Positions 5,561 to 12,576 of a DNA stretch of 44,712 bases are shown here, piece after piece. Within the stretch, counting starts at the first letter, position 1; each line of letters starts with the position of its first letter. Under the pieces are notes generated by a model. It was not told where the DNA came from. It saw only the letters and a list, made by a program, of their open reading frames with translations, and searched no databases. This stretch comes from a virus, in the IMG/VR virus record IMGVR_UViG_3300031576_000106, positions 1 through 44,712 of that record. The stretch is one strand, 5' to 3'. Position numbers and translations under genes: made by a program.

Positions 5561-7684
5561 ATGAAGCGCATTCTCCCCGTCGTCGCGCTGTTGCTGGCGC
5601 TCGCCGTGCCCGTGGCGGCCACCGTCTACCCGGGCTTCCGCAATGTGCCGACCGACAGCATGGTCACCATCATCGAGACGCTCCAACCCCCGCGGCCGCC
5701 CTACCGGGTGTGGCGCGAGAACACCCAGTTCAACATCCGCATGATGCGGATCGCCCAGGACAGCGGCACCCCGATCACGATCACCGAGGGCAGCCAGACC
5801 GGCGTGTGGGGCAAGGACTCGCGCCACCACTACTCCAAGGATCAGCCCTGGAACAACGACGGCACGCTCTACAAGATCGAGTACAACGGCACCCCGAGCG
5901 TGAGCGAGCTGATCCTGGACGCAGCCGACGACTACCGGCCGCTGCGGGGCCTGACCTGCCCGGGCCGCATCAGCCAGACCTCGGCGAAAAAGCTGTTCTA
6001 CGAAAACCGCTGGTCGCCGGTCGCCGGTAAGGCGAACGAGATGATCGGCATCGTCGACACCCTCAAGTCCGGGCCGCGCGGCGTGCTGGCGCGCTTCAAT
6101 ATCTTGACCTGTCAGCAAACCGGCTGGTGGGTGCTGGGCGGCTCGGGGGCCGGAGACTCGCTCGGCTGCCTTGCCTGTAGCGGTGCCGGGATCGGCCGCG
6201 GCGAGGGCAACATCTCGAACAACGGCCGCTTCGCAGCGATCGGCAAGTTCGACTACGACCTGGTGAACAACACCACCGGAGCCGCTGGTGCCGATGGGGT
6301 AGCGGACGATGGCGGGGCCGGCGTGGCACCGTTCAACCTGCTCAAGATCCAGCTCGTCGACATGGACTCGGGCCGCGTTGGGCCAGTGCAGACCCTGCCG
6401 ATTTCGCGGCTTGCCGACAGCCTGGTCGGACACTGGACGCTCTCGGCAACCGGCAAGTACCTGGTCGTCAAGTACGGCGAGGGCAGCGCGAACGAGAACT
6501 TCCGCGTCTTCGAGTTCGACACCTTAGGCCTCGAGTTCGGTGGGCTCAAGGTCCGCAACTACACCGGGCCGGTGCCGAATCCGACCGGCAGCGGAGCGAC
6601 TGGGGAAGCCACTGGGGTGTGCAACCGCTGCGCGCTCGCCAAAGGCAGCACCACTGACACGCTGCTCGCCTCCCAGGGCTGGATCACCATGCTCTCGCAC
6701 GAGGATGTCGGAATCGACAAGGACAGCTCGGGGGTGGACATCGTGGTCGGCCTGCCGCGGTGCAAGGGCGGGACGATGGCCAACTCGCATCTCGATGTGG
6801 TGGCGGTGAATCTGGCTACCGGGGTCACGCGGCCGGTGATGATGGAGACGACGTCGGGCAGCACGCTCAAGAACATGGGACCCGACTTCACGTCGCTGCG
6901 GAACGTCTACCGCCCGGGCTGGGCGTACATCGGCTACGAGATGGATAGCACCGGCTCTGATACCACGATCACGAGGAAGCGCTACCGGGACGAGGTGATC
7001 GCGGTCAAGATCAACAGCGTTGCGGTCACGCCCACGGTGATGCGCTTCGGGCATTCGCACTCGACCCAACACGCCACGCAGGGCACCTGGCCGGGGGAAC
7101 GCGGCAGCTCCACCTATCGGAACCAGTGGCACCCGGTCCCGAACTGGACCGGCAACATGGTGGCCTTCGCCTCGAACTGGAAGCGCTCGTGCCTGATCGG
7201 CTGCGGCCCCGGGATCGACCAGCGGAACGACTACGTCATGGACCTGCGGTGCTTCTCGCCGCGCAACGTGGTGGACTTCTGGGCCCAGGCCGTCGACACC
7301 GCCTCGATCATCGTGCGCTGGACCATGCCCGGGGAGGACACGATCTCCTACGGGGCGCCGCGGGTGGTCGATCTGCGCTACTCCACCAGCCCGATCAGCG
7401 CCAGCACCTTCGCCGCCGCCACCGCCGCCAGCCCGCAGCCGACGATCACCAGCTACGGGAAGGCGATGGACTACACCGTGACCGGGCTCGCGACCAACAC
7501 GGCCTACTACTTCGCCATGAAAATCTCGACTGCCTGCGGCTCGAGCACGGCACTGGTGAGCTGGTGCGCCTTCACCAAGACCACCGGCAACGGCGCCGAG
7601 GAGGTCTGCGAGGGGATCACGGCGGGCGGCAACAAGCCGGCACCGCCGTGCGATGGGTGCATCGGGGCGCCGCCTCCGGACTAG
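5561..7684 (+). CDS. Secreted beta-propeller protein with C-terminal FN3 domain (707 aa)
   Basis: The N-terminus MKRILPVVALLLALAVPVAA is a clear Sec signal peptide. The body is beta-rich with WD40/TolB-like propeller character (repeated ...RVFEFDTLG..., ...HLDVVAVNLATG..., ...RDEVIAVKINS...). Residues about 560-660 (VDFWAQAVDTASIIVRWTMPGEDT ... YTVTGLATNTAYYFAMKIST) are an FN3 domain. Many cysteines fit an extracytoplasmic, disulfide-bonded protein. ATG 5561 follows a weak GCGAGG. A signal-peptide protein of this size is unusual in a phage and looks acquired from a host. Its 3' end converges on the leftward operon with only 7 bp between stops and no obvious terminator. It might modify the infected cell surface or surroundings; function unknown. 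Confidence 0.65.
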   Translation: MKRILPVVALLLALAVPVAATVYPGFRNVPTDSMVTIIETLQPPRPPYRVWRENTQFNIRMMRIAQDSGTPITITEGSQTGVWGKDSRHHYSKDQPWNNDGTLYKIEYNGTPSVSELILDAADDYRPLRGLTCPGRISQTSAKKLFYENRWSPVAGKANEMIGIVDTLKSGPRGVLARFNILTCQQTGWWVLGGSGAGDSLGCLACSGAGIGRGEGNISNNGRFAAIGKFDYDLVNNTTGAAGADGVADDGGAGVAPFNLLKIQLVDMDSGRVGPVQTLPISRLADSLVGHWTLSATGKYLVVKYGEGSANENFRVFEFDTLGLEFGGLKVRNYTGPVPNPTGSGATGEATGVCNRCALAKGSTTDTLLASQGWITMLSHEDVGIDKDSSGVDIVVGLPRCKGGTMANSHLDVVAVNLATGVTRPVMMETTSGSTLKNMGPDFTSLRNVYRPGWAYIGYEMDSTGSDTTITRKRYRDEVIAVKINSVAVTPTVMRFGHSHSTQHATQGTWPGERGSSTYRNQWHPVPNWTGNMVAFASNWKRSCLIGCGPGIDQRNDYVMDLRCFSPRNVVDFWAQAVDTASIIVRWTMPGEDTISYGAPRVVDLRYSTSPISASTFAAATAASPQPTITSYGKAMDYTVTGLATNTAYYFAMKISTACGSSTALVSWCAFTKTTGNGAEEVCEGITAGGNKPAPPCDGCIGAPPPD

Positions 7685-7691
7685 GGCGGGC

Positions 7692-7940
7692 TCAGGCTTC
7701 AAGCGGTGGGGCGTCGGGATCATCCCCGGCGCCCCTTGCCGCTTCCTGAGCGCTCAAGCATGGGGCTTGATGCTCGGGGCACAACTCGGTCCATTCGCCG
7801 CTCTCGAGGCTCCAGCGGCAGCCGCAGGGCTCGCGGGGGTCCTTGAGCGGCCGCTCCTCGTGATCGCAGATCAGGCAGCGCCAGCGCTCGGGGCCGGTCT
7901 TCACCCGGTATTCGGGCTGGTGCTTGCAGCCTCGGATCAC
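7692..7940 (-). CDS. Cys/His-rich zinc-binding protein (82 aa)
   Basis: Last gene of the leftward operon. GTG start at 7940 overlaps the upstream stop (GTGA). Cys/His ligands occur as GCKH, CLICDH, CGCRW and CPEH, enough for one or two zinc sites. Function unknown. It ends 7 bp from the convergent propeller gene. Confidence 0.6.
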   Translation of the reverse strand: MIRGCKHQPEYRVKTGPERWRCLICDHEERPLKDPREPCGCRWSLESGEWTELCPEHQAPCLSAQEAARGAGDDPDAPPLEA

Positions 7941-8137
7941 GAGCCGCGCTTCCAGGGCTCGGCATCGAGCGAGTCGACGGTGGGGCGGCGGTCCCGCCAC
8001 ATCAGGGCCGAGGCCCGCCACAGATCAGCCTCGAGGCGGACCGTACGCAGCTCCTGGCGGGTGCGCTCGAGCTGATGGCGAGATTCTGCCCACAGGAGCG
8101 AGAGCCCGAGCACAGCGGCAACCAGGATTAGCTTCAC
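7937..8137 (-). CDS. Single-pass membrane protein with coiled coil (66 aa)
   Basis: GTG at 8137 overlaps the stop of the lipoprotein gene. An N-terminal membrane segment (VKLILVAAVLGLSLLW) is followed by a charged coiled coil (RHQLERTRQELRTVRLEADLW). The layout resembles an inner-membrane spanin and its upstream partner is a lipoprotein, as in two-component spanins, but the order is reversed and the gene lies outside the lysis block. A membrane anchor of unknown role is equally possible. Confidence 0.6.
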   Translation of the reverse strand: MKLILVAAVLGLSLLWAESRHQLERTRQELRTVRLEADLWRASALMWRDRRPTVDSLDAEPWKRGS

Positions 8138-8703
8138 GGCTGGGCCCCGCTTTCGATCTGCTCGCACGGCTTGACCACGCATCCCTCGTCGATGCCGACG
8201 CAGGTCTTGATCGGCACGCGCGACTCCTCGAGCGCCCCGATCGGGACCACGAACGAGCGCCCGCCCACGAACCCCCGGACGATGCCGGCGGGCCCGGAGC
8301 GCTGGTCGAGGCGATACTGAATCCAGACCCGCAAACGGTACCGATCAAGACGGGCGACGACCGCGTTGCCGTCATCGCTCGGCTTGATCTGGAACCCCTG
8401 GCCGAGCTGGAGGTGCCCGTAGTCGGCACAAGTCGAGCCCGCCCAGATCGACGAGCCCTTGTCGTCGTAAGCGCGCAGCGTGATACGGGCGTGGGGATCA
8501 AAGCTGCGCCCCTTGGGCAGCGCGATCGAGAATCCGGACATGGACTCGCGCGCGTCGATGATCGGGGCCTGGAGCTGGACCCTGGATCGCTGAAACGGGC
8601 GCTCGAGGCTCGGTGCCACCGCGGTCGCTAAACGGCAGCCGTTCAAGAACAGCAACAGGGCGGCCAGACCGTAGACCGCGCGGTAGAGATTCGGGCAACG
8701 CAT
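8134..8703 (-). CDS. Lipoprotein of unknown function (189 aa)
   Basis: ATG 8703 follows GGAGGT at 7 bases. The signal peptide YRAVYGLAALLLFLNGC ends in a lipobox (LNGC), so the mature protein should be lipid-anchored in the envelope. The remainder is beta-rich with scattered cysteines (STCADYG, KTCVGIDEGCVVKPCEQ). Family not recognised. It shares coupled translation with the membrane coiled-coil gene downstream, so the pair may act together at the envelope, for example in superinfection exclusion or lysis. Confidence 0.65.
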   Translation of the reverse strand: MRCPNLYRAVYGLAALLLFLNGCRLATAVAPSLERPFQRSRVQLQAPIIDARESMSGFSIALPKGRSFDPHARITLRAYDDKGSSIWAGSTCADYGHLQLGQGFQIKPSDDGNAVVARLDRYRLRVWIQYRLDQRSGPAGIVRGFVGGRSFVVPIGALEESRVPIKTCVGIDEGCVVKPCEQIESGAQP

Positions 8704-8719
8704 GCGAGGCACCTCCGGG

Positions 8720-9031
8720 TTAGTTCATCAGGGACAGCGTTTCACGAGCCGCGAGATCGGACTCGTGCACCAGTTTCTCGAACAGATCCACCACCTCCTC
8801 CCACAGCCCTCGGCTCGCGGCGACGCGAACTAGGCCATCCAGGATCACCACCTTGACGTAGCGGTCGGGCGTGGCGGTGTGCACGTCGCGTTGGTTCATC
8901 CCGCCCGGGACCGCATCCAGCGTCAAGATCGCGCGCTCCCAGCGATCGGCCAAGTCGGGGCGGCCGTTATCGCGGAACTGCTTCAGTGCGGCCGCGCGCA
9001 GCGCCTTATCGTCATGGAAGGCATTGCTCAC
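8720..9031 (-). CDS. Unknown helical protein (103 aa)
   Basis: GTG at 9031 overlaps the upstream stop. The sequence has helical segments (DKALRAAALKQFRDNGRPDLADRWE; WEEVVDLFEKLVHESDLAARE) and a central strand-rich part (YVKVVILDGLVRV). No family recognised. Separated from the lipoprotein gene by 16 bp that include its ribosome binding site. Confidence 0.55.
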   Translation of the reverse strand: MSNAFHDDKALRAAALKQFRDNGRPDLADRWERAILTLDAVPGGMNQRDVHTATPDRYVKVVILDGLVRVAASRGLWEEVVDLFEKLVHESDLAARETLSLMN

Positions 9032-9231
9032 AGCGCCCTCCACAGTCGGATGCCGCAAGCGATGTCGCGCTCGACTCCGCGCGGCAGCTCCGGCACCTTC
9101 CGAATCGGCCGCCGGAAGGCGAATGGGTCCATGCTCGGCAGCGAGCACCAGCGCTCGCGCTCCAGCTCGTGCATCGCCTCGCGCACGCGGGCGATGTCCT
9201 CGTCCGTGATCGGCTCGTTATTCGCAGGCAT
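9028..9231 (-). CDS. Unknown small protein (67 aa)
   Basis: ATG 9231 follows AAAGGAGAT, one of the strongest ribosome binding sites in the window. The N-terminal half is an acidic helix (ITDEDIARVREAMHELERERW), the C-terminal half basic (FRRPIRKVPELPRGVERD). Not recognised. Overlaps the neighbouring gene by 14 bp at its start. Confidence 0.55.
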   Translation of the reverse strand: MPANNEPITDEDIARVREAMHELERERWCSLPSMDPFAFRRPIRKVPELPRGVERDIACGIRLWRAL

Positions 9232-9535
9232 GGATGATCTCCTTTCCGTGACGGCGCCGGCAGATCGAGCACTCGGGATGCTCCTCGACGTCGGCCCGTC
9301 GCTCGGAAGCAATGTCACCGTCGAATAGGACGCGGACGACGCGCCCCTGCTGGTCTTTGATCGAGACATAGCACATGCCGTTAGTGGCCATCTCGGCTTG
9401 CAGGTAGTTGGCTTGCGAGTCGTCGGGCGACAAGCGCACATAAACACATCGCGTCGCCTGCCGAAAAACATGGCGAGGCGAGCGCTGGCTGGCGTGGAGT
9501 TGCTGGATAACGGCGGACACCTTGGGCGCGCTCAT
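9218..9535 (-). CDS. Unknown protein with C-terminal zinc knuckle (105 aa)
   Basis: ATG 9535 overlaps the upstream stop (ATGA). A beta-rich middle (CVYVRLSPDDSQ ... YVSIKDQQGRVVRVLFDGD) is followed by ECSICRRRH, a zinc knuckle. Function unknown. Confidence 0.55.
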   Translation of the reverse strand: MSAPKVSAVIQQLHASQRSPRHVFRQATRCVYVRLSPDDSQANYLQAEMATNGMCYVSIKDQQGRVVRVLFDGDIASERRADVEEHPECSICRRRHGKEIIHACE

Positions 9536-9789
9536 TCTCTGGCCTTCTGCACGTAGCCGGTTCCCTTGCACTTGCGGCAGGGCTTCGTGGCGGACACCGG
9601 CCCAATGCGGGTGCGGCCGGGGTTGTCGAGGCACGACGGGCAACGCTCGGCGAGCCGGGGCCGCAGCCCGAGATCCTCAAGCGTTTCGCGCAGGATGTTG
9701 ACCTCATCGGCCAGGCGGCCGTGATTCCATGCGTCTACAACTTCGTTGGCCTGAGCGGCCAGCGCGGCGAGATCGTTACGTGCGCTCAC
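9532..9789 (-). CDS. DnaJ-type zinc-ribbon protein (85 aa)
   Basis: GTG 9789 lies behind GGAGGA and overlaps the upstream gene by 14 bp. An N-terminal helical region (LAALAAQANEVVDAWNHGRLADEVNILRETLEDLG) precedes CPSCLDNPGRT ... CRKCKGTG, a DnaJ-like zinc ribbon. Probably a small accessory nucleic-acid- or protein-binding factor. Confidence 0.6.
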   Translation of the reverse strand: MSARNDLAALAAQANEVVDAWNHGRLADEVNILRETLEDLGLRPRLAERCPSCLDNPGRTRIGPVSATKPCRKCKGTGYVQKARE

Positions 9790-9967
9790 GTGCTCCTCCG
9801 ACCGGCGGCCGCTTCCAGCCACCCGTAAACATGAGCCGGGCCCGGCCGGCGGCAACCAGCCGCTTTAATTCGCGCGCGACCGCCGCAGGGTTGAGCCGAC
9901 AATCCCGGGCGATGGCCGCAGCGGTCGCGCATCCGGTCTTTTCAAGGTACTCGGCGACGGGGCTCAT
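9776..9967 (-). CDS. Winged-helix DNA-binding protein (63 aa)
   Basis: The whole protein is a winged helix-turn-helix: VAEYLEKTGCATAAAIARDCRLNPAAVARELKRLVAAGRARLM, with the recognition helix at NPAAVARELKRLV and a wing after it. ATG 9967 overlaps the upstream stop. It may regulate phage genes, but being in the middle of an operon it is not obviously the repressor. Confidence 0.65.
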   Translation of the reverse strand: MSPVAEYLEKTGCATAAAIARDCRLNPAAVARELKRLVAAGRARLMFTGGWKRPPVGGARERT

Positions 9968-10347
9968 GACTTGCTCCCAGCCTGGCTATCGGCTTCGCGT
10001 AGGAGAAGCTGAAGCGCACGGGCGCCGAGACACCGGGACAGGACCTCGGCTTCGTTGGCGGCATCGACCGGGTCCCGATCGAGCGCCGTCGCCACCGCGG
10101 TCTTGAGCCACCACGACGAGCTCGGATCGCGCAGGATGTCGTCCACGGTCGGGATCGGCGGCAGCACCGGCCCACGGGCGTCACGCTCCCATTGCGCCCA
10201 TGCGGCGGGCCGGGCTTCATTCGCGGCGACCGATTCCGCCTTGCAGTCGGGACAGGCCAGCGCCCAACCGCCGCCCACCGGGTAGGGATGCCGGCCCGGT
10301 TTGCCGCATTCGCAGCGGTCGCGATCCTCCAGCGTCGGGCTCACCAT
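9964..10347 (-). CDS. Zinc-ribbon protein (127 aa)
   Basis: Starts at ATG 10347 or the overlapping GTG 10344, which gives GTGA coupling. The N-terminus holds CECGKPGRHPYPVGGGWALACPDCK, a four-cysteine ribbon; the rest is helical (TVDDILRDPSSSWWLKTAVATALDRDPVDAANEAEVLSRCL). Not assigned to a family. Confidence 0.55.
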   Translation of the reverse strand: MVSPTLEDRDRCECGKPGRHPYPVGGGWALACPDCKAESVAANEARPAAWAQWERDARGPVLPPIPTVDDILRDPSSSWWLKTAVATALDRDPVDAANEAEVLSRCLGARALQLLLREADSQAGSKS

Positions 10348-10517
10348 GCCCCCCGCTCGCCGACCGTCAGGGGCGGTAGCGTGTCGCGCCAGAGTGAGAC
10401 GCCGAAGCCGGTCACGTGCCAGCGGAGGGTGCCGTGAGGCCCACTCCATCGTTCCCACGACGGGCGCAGGAACAAGCGGGAGAAGCTCAGGCCGAACGAG
10501 CGCCAGGTGAGGGTCAT
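10341..10517 (-). CDS. Unknown aromatic-rich protein (58 aa)
   Basis: ATG 10517 overlaps the stop of the RadC-like gene (ATGA) and its own stop couples to the next gene. Rich in Trp and Phe (TWRSFGLSFSRLFLRPSWERW ... WHVTGFGVSLWRD). Looks like a small beta sheet protein. Not recognised; too short for the tabulated ORFs in its own right but well placed. Confidence 0.55.
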   Translation of the reverse strand: MTLTWRSFGLSFSRLFLRPSWERWSGPHGTLRWHVTGFGVSLWRDTLPPLTVGERGAW

Positions 10518-10978
10518 AGCCCCCCCACGCGGCGTTGACGCAGCGAAACCGAGCCACGCTCGCCGATGATGACGTGATCGAGAACGGCGACGCCGAGCAG
10601 TTCGCCCGCCTGCACGAGCCGATCCGTGGTCGAAATATCCTCGTCCGAGGGCTCGGGATCCCCGCTCGGGTGATTGTGCGCGAAGATGATGGAAGCCGAG
10701 CCCGCCAGGATGGCGGCGCGGAAGACTTCGCGCGGATGGACGATCGAGGCGTTGAGCGAACCGATCGAGACGGTCTCGATCGCCGTGCACTCGTGGCGCG
10801 CGTTCAGCAGCAGCGCGACGAAGCGCTCGCGGTCGTCCTGGCGCTCGAGACCGCCCAGGATCAACACCACGTCCTCCGGTCCCAGCACGACAGGCCGGGA
10901 GCCGGGGGCGATCTCGCGCACCGTGTCGGCCACGTAGGCGGGCCGACGCAGGGCGCTGGGAGCGAGGGCGAGAGTCAC
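10514..10978 (-). CDS. RadC-like JAB/MPN-domain protein (154 aa)
   Basis: The metal-binding signature HNHPSG (residues 101-106) with a following SDED is the JAMM/MPN motif of the RadC family, and NARHECTAIETVSIGSLNASIVHPREVF upstream is the typical RadC strand-helix pattern. The N-terminal HhH part of bacterial RadC is absent, as in many phage and plasmid forms. GTG 10978 overlaps the upstream stop. RadC proteins are widespread on mobile elements; their biochemical activity is unsettled, and roles in DNA repair or as a metalloprotease-like enzyme have been proposed. Confidence 0.85.
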   Translation of the reverse strand: MTLALAPSALRRPAYVADTVREIAPGSRPVVLGPEDVVLILGGLERQDDRERFVALLLNARHECTAIETVSIGSLNASIVHPREVFRAAILAGSASIIFAHNHPSGDPEPSDEDISTTDRLVQAGELLGVAVLDHVIIGERGSVSLRQRRVGGL

Positions 10979-11139
10979 GCTACCCCCCGCTTGCCGAAGC
11001 TCCCGGCCTTCCCGTAGTCCAGCCCTTTGACCGGCAGAATGCGGCACACCATCCACGCCAGCCATCCCCAGCGCACCCGCACCCGAGCGGCCCCATTCCG
11101 CCGCCCCGAATCAACCACGTACCACGATGCTCGCTTCAT
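10975..11139 (-). CDS. Small basic protein, first gene of the leftward operon (54 aa)
   Basis: ATG 11139 follows GGGGGAAG, about 50 bases after the predicted transcription start. Basic and partly hydrophobic (RVRVRWGWLAWMVCRILPVKG). Not recognised. An upstream ATG at 11151 is in frame. Confidence 0.5.
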   Translation of the reverse strand: MKRASWYVVDSGRRNGAARVRVRWGWLAWMVCRILPVKGLDYGKAGSFGKRGVA

Positions 11140-11195
11140 GGCTTCCCCCATGTTTCTCGCCACAACGCCCCATGCGCTGCAACGTTCTACATCCC

Positions 11196-11224
11196 ATTAT
11201 CTGCCCGCCATAACATCTGCACAA
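11196..11224 (-). promoter_or_regulatory. Leftward promoter for the 11139-7692 operon
   Basis: On the minus strand, -35 TTGTGC (11224-11219), 17-bp spacer, -10 GATAAT (11201-11196), five of six to TATAAT. The spacer ends in ATGGCGGGCA, an element also found just before the -10 boxes at 14185 and 39044. Predicted start near 11188, about 50 bases before ATG 11139. Confidence 0.6.
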
Positions 11225-11575
11225 GCCCTTTCTTCATCCCACCATCAGAGTTTGCAAAAGTGCTCCCATGGGTACACCACCTGCACATCTGTGCTCCGTA
11301 TTTCTACCTACGTACTTCTACTGATGCCCGTGCGTTCACCAGACGGGGGTTTCGAGCACGAAACGCTGGGGTCGCCACGGCCCGCCGGGATTCTCTCGGA
11401 AGCTGGCGCGAGCTCCGCCTCGGGGGCAGTCTCGGGCTCGGTTTCGGGCCAGCCGGAGCGCTCATCCGGCTTGATCGCCCCAGTGCCCGCCATGACATGA
11501 CTGGCACGAGCGCTGGCGTTGCTGGAATCCATATGCCGCATCCGATTGCCAGCGCGATTCTGCCCGCCATGACAT
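11202..11575 (-). repeat. Three 15-bp direct repeats in the control region
   Basis: On the minus strand ATGTTATGGCGGGCA (11216-11202) and ATGTCATGGCGGGCA twice (11498-11484 and 11575-11561). The first copy is the spacer of the leftward promoter. The other two copies lack good -10 boxes. This arrangement fits operator sites for a phage regulator. Each copy also contains ATGGCGGGC, so two copies start short open frames. Confidence 0.7.
11260..11294. promoter_or_regulatory. Two palindromic candidate operators
   Basis: GTGCTCCCATGGGTACAC (11260-11277) is an 18-bp imperfect palindrome centred on CCATGG. GCACATCTGTGC (11283-11294) has perfect 5-bp arms. Both lie 35-100 bp upstream of the leftward promoter, where a repressor or activator could act. 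No bound protein can be named. Confidence 0.4.
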
Positions 11576-11766
11576 CCCCGAACGTCGAGAGGCTCGCGCG
11601 TGGCTCGTACTGGTTGAGGCGTCTCAGACCCTATACCGGCGTGAGGAGGGAACCCGTGGCAAGGCGGAGGTGGGAGCCGAGGGAAGGTAGGCCGGGAGGG
11701 GGATGAGCGTGGTAGGTACAACGCTGCGCGCGGGCGGGCGCGCGCGAGTGTATTCGAGGGCTGGAA

Positions 11767-11814
11767 TTTTTTTTGGGGAGTTGGGGAGCGGGCGCGGGCG
11801 CGGGTCGCGACCCG
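11767..11814. other. T8 tract beside a 14-bp perfect palindrome
   Basis: Eight Ts (11767-11774) are followed by a G-rich stretch and the perfect palindrome CGGGTCGCGACCCG (11801-11814). This is not a standard terminator, because the hairpin comes after the T run on the plus strand. It could be part of a replication origin, or end transcription from the operon at 11845 on the minus strand. Confidence 0.35.
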
Positions 11815-11844
11815 GTCCCCGCCCGATTGGGGGGGGCTGCCGGG

Positions 11845-12174
11845 CTACCAGGCTCCTTGCTCGTGATCCGAGGCGCAACCGGGCGCACGGGGGCGAAAGC
11901 GCCCGTGGACGGGCTTGTGGGGATGGGGTAGGGCGGCAGCGCCGGAGAGTGGGGCGAGGCGGCCTTTGGCGCGGAGGAAGGCTTTGAGGGCGCGCCAGTA
12001 CTGGGACCACGGGAGGACCGACTGATCTGGGGCGCCGGCGACCGCGCAGCGATGGCAGGTGCGGCAGTGGGTGCGGGGTGGGGGGAAGCGCAAGCCGCAG
12101 AAGTCGCAGCCGACGCGCGCGGGCGCGGGGCGCTTGCAGAGGGCGCCGTGGGTGGAGCAGTAGCGATGGATCAT
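11845..12174 (-). CDS. Multi-zinc-finger protein (109 aa)
   Basis: ATG 12174 follows GGAG that is buried in a predicted hairpin (12181-12199). The N-terminal half carries YCSTHGALC, CDFCGLRF and HCRTCHRC, probably two zinc sites; the C-terminal half is basic and proline-rich (PHPHKPVHGRFRPRAPG). Last gene of the csrA operon. Function unknown. Confidence 0.55.
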   Translation of the reverse strand: MIHRYCSTHGALCKRPAPARVGCDFCGLRFPPPRTHCRTCHRCAVAGAPDQSVLPWSQYWRALKAFLRAKGRLAPLSGAAALPHPHKPVHGRFRPRAPGCASDHEQGAW

Positions 12175-12180
12175 GGGAGC

Positions 12181-12199
12181 CTCCGGGGTTGAGCCGGAG
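12181..12199 (-). promoter_or_regulatory. Hairpin hiding the ribosome site of the zinc-finger gene
   Basis: On the minus-strand RNA CTCCGG (12199-12194), a 7-base loop and CCGGAG (12186-12181) form a perfect 6-bp stem whose 3' arm is the GGAG ribosome site of ATG 12174. Translation should depend on opening this hairpin. A CsrA homologue is encoded at the head of the same operon and binds GGA-containing RNA, which makes regulation plausible but unproven. Confidence 0.45.
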
Positions 12200-12258
12200 C
12201 GGAAATCACGCGCTCGGCAGTGTAGCACCGCGAGCGATGATGGGGCAAGTCTCAAGGC

Positions 12259-12576
12259 TCAGGCCCGCTCGAGCGCCGGGGCGTCGGAGTCGGCTCCACG
12301 TGGAACCAGTGGCTCGAGCTGCGGTGCCGCGCCAGGCGTCCACCAACGCAGGTCGTCGCGAAGCGTTCCCTCGCTGAGCGCGGCGTCGTCCGGGAGCGGC
12401 GGGAAGCGTCGGTCTGGAGGCCAGTGTCGCAACCGATCGCAGAGCACTGGGTGATCGTGAGGGCGAAGCCGGTGAGCCGCGATCCAATCCGCACACTCGG
12501 TCGCCGTCGGAGCCACGTCCTGAGACCAAATCCACACGAACATTCCCGCCGCGAACCTGCGACCCTCCAGGCTCAC
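12259..12576 (-). CDS. Unknown protein (105 aa)
   Basis: GTG 12576 overlaps the HNH gene stop (GTGA). Contains FVWIWSQDVAPTATECADWIAAHRLRPHDH, a helical stretch, and a proline-rich tail. Not recognised. Position next to replication-type genes suggests an early function. Confidence 0.5.
   Translation of the reverse strand: MSLEGRRFAAGMFVWIWSQDVAPTATECADWIAAHRLRPHDHPVLCDRLRHWPPDRRFPPLPDDAALSEGTLRDDLRWWTPGAAPQLEPLVPRGADSDAPALERA

Larger units (their letters stand above)
11140..11844. other. Intergenic control region (705 bp)
   Basis: No convincing gene. It holds the leftward promoter, three 15-bp repeats, two palindromes near 11260-11294, an A+T-richer stretch around 11180-11340, a purine-rich stretch around 11640-11705 and a GC-rich block with a T8 tract and a 14-bp palindrome near 11767-11814. 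Open frames on both strands (for example from the repeats at 11570 and 11493 on the minus strand) have odd composition and no clear ribosome sites. Confidence 0.6.

Noticed and set aside
4799-6433. 544-codon open frame on the minus strand
   Set aside because: It lies opposite two strongly supported plus-strand genes and has Arg/Gly/His-rich, low-complexity composition; typical shadow frame in high-GC DNA.
11202-11575. CRISPR array
   Set aside because: Only three repeats of 15 bp at unequal distances (282 and 77 bp); no spacers of regular size and no cas genes.
11703-11987. Plus-strand frame with GGGAGGGGG before ATG
   Set aside because: The purine run is part of a longer G-rich tract, the product is Gly/Arg-rich, and it runs opposite the zinc-finger gene at 11845-12174.
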